From Cytidiella melzeri (Eukaryota; Basidiomycota; Agaricomycetes; Polyporales; Irpicaceae), in assembly GCA_022592445.1 (NCBI GenBank), contig JABYQR010000006.1, forward strand, positions 1 through 64,000: a DNA stretch of 64,000 nt. The letters run 5' to 3'. Under the pieces are notes generated by a model that did not search any database, was not told the DNA's origin, and was given only the letters and a program-made list of their open reading frames with translations. A program made the position numbers and the translations under genes. Shown here in pieces: positions 57,043 through 64,000 of this stretch. Position 1 is the first letter of the stretch; the number at the start of each line of letters is the position of its first letter.

Positions 57043-60000
57043 TCACGATCTCGGGGCAGGAAGTCCAGAAGACGATGCGCCGATTTCTGTCAGTTGCGTA
57101 AGAGGATCCAGCTGACCTTGATATTCCGGGAGGAAAGCAGCGTTCGTGTATGGGCAACGCACTGCAGGCGAGCCCTTGTATATCGGCGTGAAGCTCGCAG
57201 CGCAAATCTCAAATTCCGTGAACTCATCATACGAGATTTCGACTGCGTTACGGGGATTACGGTCTCCAGCGGCAATGCGTTGGCGGGCCTAAGACAGATT
57301 GCGATTTAGTATAGGGACAAATAAGGTGCAACACCCATAGCTTACTTGCGCCACGATCCTTGGGTCGGGATTGAGCTCGAGAAGTCGCCTGGCAAACTTG
57401 GCAGCGGCAGCGTGATTGTTTGCTTTCGCGAATACACTGATTGCACTACGCAGAGCAATCTGCAGATGAGGTGGCTGCATCTGGCAGTGTGTGAAGTATG
57501 CCGCGAGCTCCAGGCTCCTGCGCGTGTTATCCGGTTCCTCCTCCGCGACACGTCTTCGCTCGAGTTCTATCGAGACCCCGAGGAGATATTCGCGGGCCAA
57601 GGTCACAGCCTCACGCCACTAATACACAGCATATCAGTAATATACAGAAATAAGTCATGTCAAATTAAATCACCTCTCGAGCTTCAGTATCAGACGATAC
57701 CGCCACGAAGAGAAGCTCGTGTAGCGCGGAACGGAAAGCTGTTCGCGCTTCGGCAAGCTTGTTACCAGAGACAAAACGGAAGCCTTCTGAGAGCTCCGAG
57801 CGCACAGACGATAAAGTCCGCACAGCAACAGGTAGGACTCGACTTGGCGTTGTTTCCGAGGGATTGCGCCTAACATGCAGCTGCAATGGTGGGAGAGAAG
57901 CAAACGGCGACAAATAGGTATGTGCGGCACGATAGGTGGATAGGAACAAGGGCTTGAGCTCAGCGAAGTTGACAACACCAAATTGCCGATGTAGCAGCTT
58001 TTTGAAAATAGATGAGGTAAGCTCGAGGAGGGTGAGATCATCGACATACCTGCATTGCCGACTCATACGAGCCAGCAGCGACATGATCACCAGCAAATGG
58101 CGAGTTACGCGTCCAAAGTTCGACCTCACTGATACCTGCATTTGCACCTGCTCCCAAATCACCATCTTCAGATACCTCTGCTTCCTCTCCCGCTGCCTCT
58201 TGCGACTCGTCTCCGCCGGCATCAAGGTCCCAACCGTCTTCGTCGGCTTCAAGGCCCTCATCTTCCTCCTCCTTAGCCCAGGCATCAAGCGCCGACGACG
58301 CGGCTGCTCCTGTCGTGTCGAGGCCATTGACATATGCAACGTCACCAACACCATTTTCCAAGTTGCCGTTAGCTAGGGCACGATCGAAGAAGCTCTCGCC
58401 AGCCGATATCGCTGGCCAGTTGAGATCGGTAGTGGCAGTGATAACAGGAGGTGGCTTCAGAGTTGATGTACCGAATGAAGGAATATCATCTATGTCTGCC
58501 TCATTGAGACCAGCAGCTTCAAGAATATCGAGAGCGACATCATCGAGGCCGTTGGTCTTGGCAGTAAGGTACGCCAGGGGGTCTAAGAGGATTTCAGTGG
58601 TTTACATTTGTTCCTGGTCATTCGCAAACTCACACATGCCCACATCCCTGAGAACTGCGATGCGACCCAAAACATCGCCTGCGTATAGAGCATTGTGGAA
58701 GCGGGACATGGGATCACCGCGAGCATCAGCAATCTTTTGCATCTTCGAGAGTTTGTCTGCGCTACCAGTAGCGAGATACAAGAACGACAGGCGATCGAAA
58801 TTCTTCGTTTGTTGGTACGCTTTCTCCACGATCTGGACCATGAAAACGTCAGCCATGGTGCAGACCTAAGGACAAAAAGCATACCTTGTGGTTGCCTTGT
58901 TTTAACGCTTGCTGTGCCAAACGCTCCCAGCAATCTGGACGGTCGATTGTCCTCGCGGTCTCCAGCGCGACATCTAGGTTGCCACATTCTATGGCCAGAT
59001 CAAAGCGCGTATTTTTGTCTTGCACGAAGTGCAGAGCAATCTACGTTGATCTTCCATCAACAAAATCAGCCTACGTAAGAGCGTAAAACTCACCTCTGGA
59101 AAGCCTTTTTGCTGTAAATAGGCGATAATACTCTGTCCCAGCAGGTTCGATGTCCGGATAATATGCAACATTTCTTCATAATTATTCCGCAACAACGCGA
59201 CTTTGAAGCGATATTCGGTAGGGTCGATGGTGATTGTTCTTGGGCGAGCTGAACGATCCAGACAGTGCACCGTTTTCCCCTTGACGCGCGTAAGGTATAC
59301 AGGGTTGTCAAGGGTACAGATCACACCATGATCCCTGGCCAGGGATGAGCAGTCACTCTGAAGTCAAAAAAAGCAAGTACTCACCCCTGAGCGAGACAAT
59401 ACTTGATGTGGTTGAGCGTGGAGTAAACAAAAACCCCAGAATCATCCCATGCGCCTGATTTGATGCGGATGGTTTCGTGAATGAGAGTATGCTGCGAAAA
59501 GTTCTTATTGGCAATGGTGATTGCTGCATGTAGTATACCGTATGAGTATCAATATGATGGTGGGTCACTTCATACGCACTGTGCTTGCTCAACAGCGCGA
59601 CCAATGAACCGTCCGCACTCCAGATCACATACTTCACGGGTGGCGTAGTGATCTCTGCAATTGTCTTCTGTTGTTGAATGTCGTACAGAATCACAGAGGT
59701 CGGTGTACTAAGAATTATACTTGCAGTTCCACCATAGAATATATCGTTCGTTTGCGCGGGAGGTTTGATAGATTTCACAACAGAGTTCGAGAGATCGCGA
59801 ACTTCGACGAGCTACTCAGCGCCCGGTCAATAATGAGCCTTGACTTGGGCAATATTCGTCTCACCTGGCCAGCTTTGTTCAAAACAGCGAACCGGTTGCG
59901 TGCAACGAATATGGCAGCTTGGCCACCACCCTTCTTTCCATCAGTAGATGAGTCCTTGATTTCCCCAACAGCGTCTTTCGGCAAGGAAGTTAACTCAAAC

Positions 60001-61433
60001 AGGCCGTTGTCAGACGATATAGTGATCACGACCGCGCGTTCCGCTGGGTTGTAGCTCAAGGTGCGAGGGGGCACGTACGGACTACCGAACTTCCGCACGC
60101 TTAGAAGGCCGATGTCTGAACCAGTGTTGATGTCGTATGAGCGAACGTATTTGTCCCGAATGTAGTACAGCATATCGCCGTGCATCGCAAAGGCAGGACG
60201 CTCACGCTCGAGCTTGAAGACAATCAGACCATTGTCGTGACCTAGAAGATTGGCAAGATGTCAGGCATTGAACAGATGCCAGCGTAATATCACATACCAG
60301 CCGCGAACAAATTGAGCTCTGGATGCGCAGCGAGGACCCAAAAACGGTCGTGCTCCCTCCGGAAAGTCTGTACTGCGGATCTCTTCGTCAAGTCCCATAC
60401 TCGTACGGTTTTGTCTTCTCCACAAGAAACAATCAACTCATGCTTGGGGTGGAAGAGCGCAGTGGAGACGTTGTTGAAGTGACCCCTGCATGAATCGACT
60501 TCCCATGCCCTCGTTTCATTCATTCTCCAGATCTTGATTTGTCTATCATCGGCCGCGGAAACAATCAGGGGGAGTGTAGGGTGGAAGGCTGCATAGTTGA
60601 CTCCACGGTCGTGACCCTCAAGGACATGCTTCACAGTCGAGAAGTTGTCAAAAGTATCGAACGTGCCCGGTGCACTGTTGGGAGTGTTCTTGCGAAGCCC
60701 CGAGATGTCCCAGACTCGCACGGTCTGGTCCTGAGAGGCGGAAACGATGAGATCCTCTTTGGGATGGAATTGTGCCGACATCACGTAGTGCGAATGCCCA
60801 GTGAGAATGGCGATGCAGTTTCTGGACGTACTGTTCCAAATACGAATCGTTTGGTCGTCTGAGCATGACAACTAAATCCAAGCACTTCTGTCAGTCGTTG
60901 ATGAGGGACTTCACAGACGACGTACTATCCACGGCATCTCGTGATGGAACTGTACAGTCCGGACATAGTCCAAATGCCCATGTAGTGTGAACAGACAGCG
61001 TCTGTTTTGAGGCCGAATGTCTGTTGTATCGCGTAAATTGTCGCTATATTCTTCTATGGAGAAACGTACGTACCCCAGACTTTGATCTTGTAGTCGTCGC
61101 CTCCGGTCACAAGCAAAGCCCTACTCGGATGAATTGCAATGCCACGCACAGGACCTGATGATGAATGTTATCAACATGTTTGAAAACTAGTTTGTAACGC
61201 GTACGTACCTTCGTGCTCCTCAAATCTATCGACCAGTACTCCCATGCGATAATTCCATAACTGCACGCTGCCATTGTGGAGAGATGCTGCAAGCAACGGC
61301 TGAGTCGGATGGAAAGCCAAACCTAACAAATCATCAAGGTAAGCCCCCCTCGCCAACAACCCGTCACGGATGATATATGCGCACCCTTCACGCGATTACT
61401 TTTCGACTCGAATTTCGTTAGCATGACCGACAT
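57043..61433 (-). CDS. COP1: Coatomer subunit alpha (COPI coat)
   Basis: Start [17 protein letters not shown] at 61433; exon 1 ends at 61385 and further short introns follow. N-terminal WD40 repeats: [90 protein letters not shown] and [20 protein letters not shown]. Then the coatomer WD-associated region ([40 protein letters not shown] type) and the C-terminal epsilon-COP-binding domain ([33 protein letters not shown], ending [11 protein letters not shown] with TGA at 57043-57045). It coats Golgi-to-ER vesicles and binds dilysine signals. About 1200 aa, as usual for the family. A GT-AG choice at the very end could add a few residues. Confidence 0.95.
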
Positions 61434-61845
61434 TTTGCAGAATCTCGAGATAGCGTATGGCCCCTAGCGTATTGACTGCGTGTTGTTGTGATAAGGCCCT
61501 TGTTCTTCAGGAAAGTAACCAGTTCGGCGATGAAGTTGGCAGATATTGAGTGCCAACGGGTTGTAAGGAGAGTTATAGGATCTGTAGGACGTGGCTCCGT
61601 GGCTCGCGCAAGTTTCGTCAATTAGACGCTTAAAATGTAACTAGTCTCATTAACCTGAGGATAAGACGCAATTGTATTGGGATAAGTAAATGCGTCGAAT
61701 GCAGTGCTGCTGGCAATTATCAACTTCGTTACTTGTACTGTAATCCTGCATTCCGCTACCATTTCCACGCCTGCCCACTGCACTGCGGACAGCTGGGCGT
61801 AGCAGCGGCAAGTCACGCTTGGAGAAGAGGATAATAGAACTCTAT
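61434..61845. promoter_or_regulatory. Shared divergent promoter, COPA and XPG-family gene
   Basis: 412 bp between the two start codons, head to head. No gene and no clear TATA on either side. Some minus-strand open sequence is present but without coding character. Confidence 0.5.
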
Positions 61846-63892
61846 ATGGGAGTTTTGGGTCTCAACCCTTTCTTGCAGAAAGTCTGGTACGTCGACGTGT
61901 GCACGGTCATTATCATGCACAATGGTTGAATTCGAGCTCCTGTCGCAGTCCAGACGTATTCAAGAGCTTACCTAGTCGGTTCAAAAGCCTCAGCGGCAAG
62001 AAAATTGTATTGTAAGCAACCTGTGTGCTGAAATAGTGCGCATACAACTCATGCACTGTAAATTCCAGCGATGGGACTCTCATAACCCAACGTCTGCATT
62101 TCGCACCTATGCCGCATCGCTACAGGCATGTGCTCGGCTGGTATCGCATTATTCAGGAGCTCAACGAGTCTTCTGTACTAGCCGTTTGTATATTCGATGG
62201 CAAGGGTAGGAATGCAGCAAAACAAGGAGAGGTGCGTGATATGTCCCTCCGTTCAAGCATGGACACTCATGACTCGCGCAGGTAGATCGTAGGCGCGAAG
62301 TACGCAGAACTCTTACCTCAAGAGGGCAGCTAGAGAAGACTCGGCTTATCCGACTGCGAAGAATCATGCCGATAGTAAAGGCTTTGCACCATCTCAGCCA
62401 TGAAGAGAGGATCGAAGTGCTTGAAGGCTTCCGTTCCTCCCTGCATGCCAGTAACTTCCAAGTTGCCTCAGAGCCGTTACTCCCAATCCACGCTGCGGTA
62501 ACATGGGACTTGGCCTTACCTGAAAATATCCCTCGTGAGGAATCAACAACAGACTATCAGTCCGGTAGCCAGCAGCATGATGCATACTCTACTGTCTATG
62601 GTGCTTTCCATGAACCAGATCTCGTAGAGATCATGCTCAGGGATCCCAGTCTGGCCGTCGATCCGTCTCGCGCTGAATACGCGGAGCCTGGGCATGTCAG
62701 TGAAGTCCCCTTCATGACCAGCGATTTGGAATATGCAAATTCTGGGGAATCTGGCGATATGTCGGTTCAGATTCGCGCAGAGGATGCCGATGGAGTTCAT
62801 GAATCGCTTGGAATCGTCGGTGAAACCGACGGATTTGCCACTGAGCCATCCGTCATCCAGCAATACCCGGGTGCTGAGACTACGGTGGATAGCATGAAGT
62901 CGACGTTGGCCCACCTGTATGTGTGGTACAAGGCCAGCATGGACAACCTTGATTCTTCGGCGCACGGTAATGTCCCGCCTCTGCCGTCATTGACGTTTGG
63001 TGAAGATGCAGCCGACTCTGCTGACAGCCGCGCTGAGCACATGATGTTGTCTAAAGCACAGCAAGAGCTCGCAACAGCCGAGGGTATCTTGTGGCAGCAG
63101 CTCTTACGCCTAGAGTCCCTATCGCTGGACGTGGTAGAACGCACCGCTACCGTACTGGCTGAGAAGAGCCAGATTCTGTCGGAGTCTTATGACCGGCGTA
63201 CACTGGCTCCTACAACAGCTACATATGAGCAGAGCAAGGAAATTCTACGAGCGTTGGGGGTACTCTGTTTGGAGACGAACGGTCCTCACGAAGCAGAGGC
63301 TGTGGCTGCTGCAATGGTTCTGCAAGGACAAGCAGACTATGTTGCTAGCGAAGATACGGTATGTCTACAGGCTAGTCTCACGGACCAATAACCTCGATTT
63401 GTCTCACAGGATGTCTTAATATACGGTGCTCCTTTAATCCGTAATATTACTACGAAGGCTGAGCCGTTGGTCACCGTGTCAGGAACCGACGTACGGAGGA
63501 GTCTACACCTGGACCAAAGTCGATTCATCGACTTCGCCCTTCTACTCGGCACAGACTTTTCCCAGCGCATCAAGAACGTCGGTCCTGCTCGCGCGTTGAA
63601 GTTCATTCAAGAACACGGGAGCATTGAACGCATTATAGAACACGAAAAGGAATACCCTCCGCGCCAGCCAATCTGTTCGTACTTACAGCAAGTGGCCTTA
63701 GCGAGAATGGTCTTCCAAACCTTGCCTCCTGTACCATGCGAAGATCTCACACCGCCACCTGTGGACGAGGAGGCAGTACTTGAGATTATGCATAGGTACC
63801 AATTGTGGAGGTCCATGTCGAAAGAGCACCAGTGGTTCGACGGTGGGGCGCTAGCTGGCAATTACTTCAGCGATAGTCCATTCGCGTCTTGA
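61846..63892 (+). CDS. FEN1/XPG-family 5' nuclease
   Basis: Five exons with clean GT-AG introns: 61846-61886, 61949-62011, 62069-62231, 62282-63358 and 63410-63892; 608 aa. XPG-N domain: MGVLGLNPFLQKVCPDV, GKKIVFDGTLITQRLHFAP and VCIFDGKGRNAAKQGEVDRR, with its metal-binding Asp. A long acidic linker of about 250 residues separates it from XPG-I: ETNGPHEAEAVAAAMVLQGQ, then YVASEDTDVLIYGAPLIRNI. The helix-hairpin-helix follows (FALLLGTDFSQRIKNVGPAR). All catalytic acids seem present. The family trims 5' flaps in replication and repair; a head resembling XP-G relatives of fungal mitochondria is possible but not proven. Divergent from COPA. Confidence 0.85.
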
Positions 63893-64000
63893 TACAAAAC
63901 CTCCGTAAACTCGCTATCTTCGTCACTCCTCACATGTGTTGGCCCCTCATCGTCATGTGTTGCGGTACGTACGCATTCATCGGCGGAAGTGCGTTATAAT
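63893..64000. other. 3' flank, window edge
   Basis: Only about 100 bp remain after the stop; nothing recognisable. Confidence 0.4.

Noticed and set aside
1..64000. tRNA and rRNA genes
   Set aside because: Only tRNA-complementary primer-binding words were found; no cloverleaf or rRNA-like stretch could be supported by eye.

Overview
The window is nuclear DNA of a filamentous fungus, most likely an Agaricomycete (Basidiomycota). This rests on short GT-AG introns (about 50-65 bp), a fungal coatomer alpha gene, an Afi1-type polarity gene with a docking domain and SPA-like region, a mitochondrial PPR-type gene, expanded small metacaspases, and basidiomycete-style Ty3, Ty1/copia and LINE elements. 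No species is claimed.

Region 1 (1-26 kb) is a transposon graveyard laid over decaying host genes. A GEN1/XPG-like nuclease gene (706-2940) is split by a solo LTR (family A, 1866-2590, duplication CCTGA). A SAP-domain gene (3633-6969) is split by a 1.85 kb TG...CA insertion (family Y, 4342-6190, duplication GCGT). A second Y copy (10479-12302) joins a Ty3-like Gag fragment to a LINE. The LINE (12303-18322) ends in a poly(A) tail and is itself split by solo LTR A2 (13348-14098, duplication ATAGC). A truncated third A copy interrupts a minus-strand copia Gag (18756-19912). A nearly complete young copia element follows (20644-25983; 176 bp LTRs with two differences; duplication GTTGC; tRNA-iMet half-molecule primer site; polypurine tract), but it carries two single-base frameshifts and altered catalytic residues.

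Region 2 (26.6-30.5 kb) holds a minus-strand mitochondrial PPR-like gene and a divergent, apparently damaged hypothetical gene.

Region 3 (30.5-56.5 kb) is built from segmental duplications of four genes: a WW-like multi-pass membrane protein (one + copy, three - copies), a metacaspase (one +, one -), an Afi1-type gene (one whole copy, three fragments) and a small Lys-rich protein (S1, S2). S1/WW-B/Afi1 fragment and S2/WW-C/Afi1 fragment form a tandem repeat with a period of about 8.5 kb. The metacaspase to Afi1 block is also present inverted.

Region 4 (57-64 kb) is conserved housekeeping sequence: coatomer alpha on minus and a five-exon FEN1/XPG-family nuclease on plus, sharing a 412 bp intergenic promoter.

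The two most unusual signals are (a) three different LTR families whose leader carries a GT-AG intron-like segment bounded by 20-25 bp direct repeats, and (b) the duplicated membrane-protein/metacaspase/Afi1 cluster. Many transposon and nearby host reading frames carry changes best read as transitions, several from CpG, including Asp-to-Asn at catalytic positions. This suggests methylation- or RIP-like decay.
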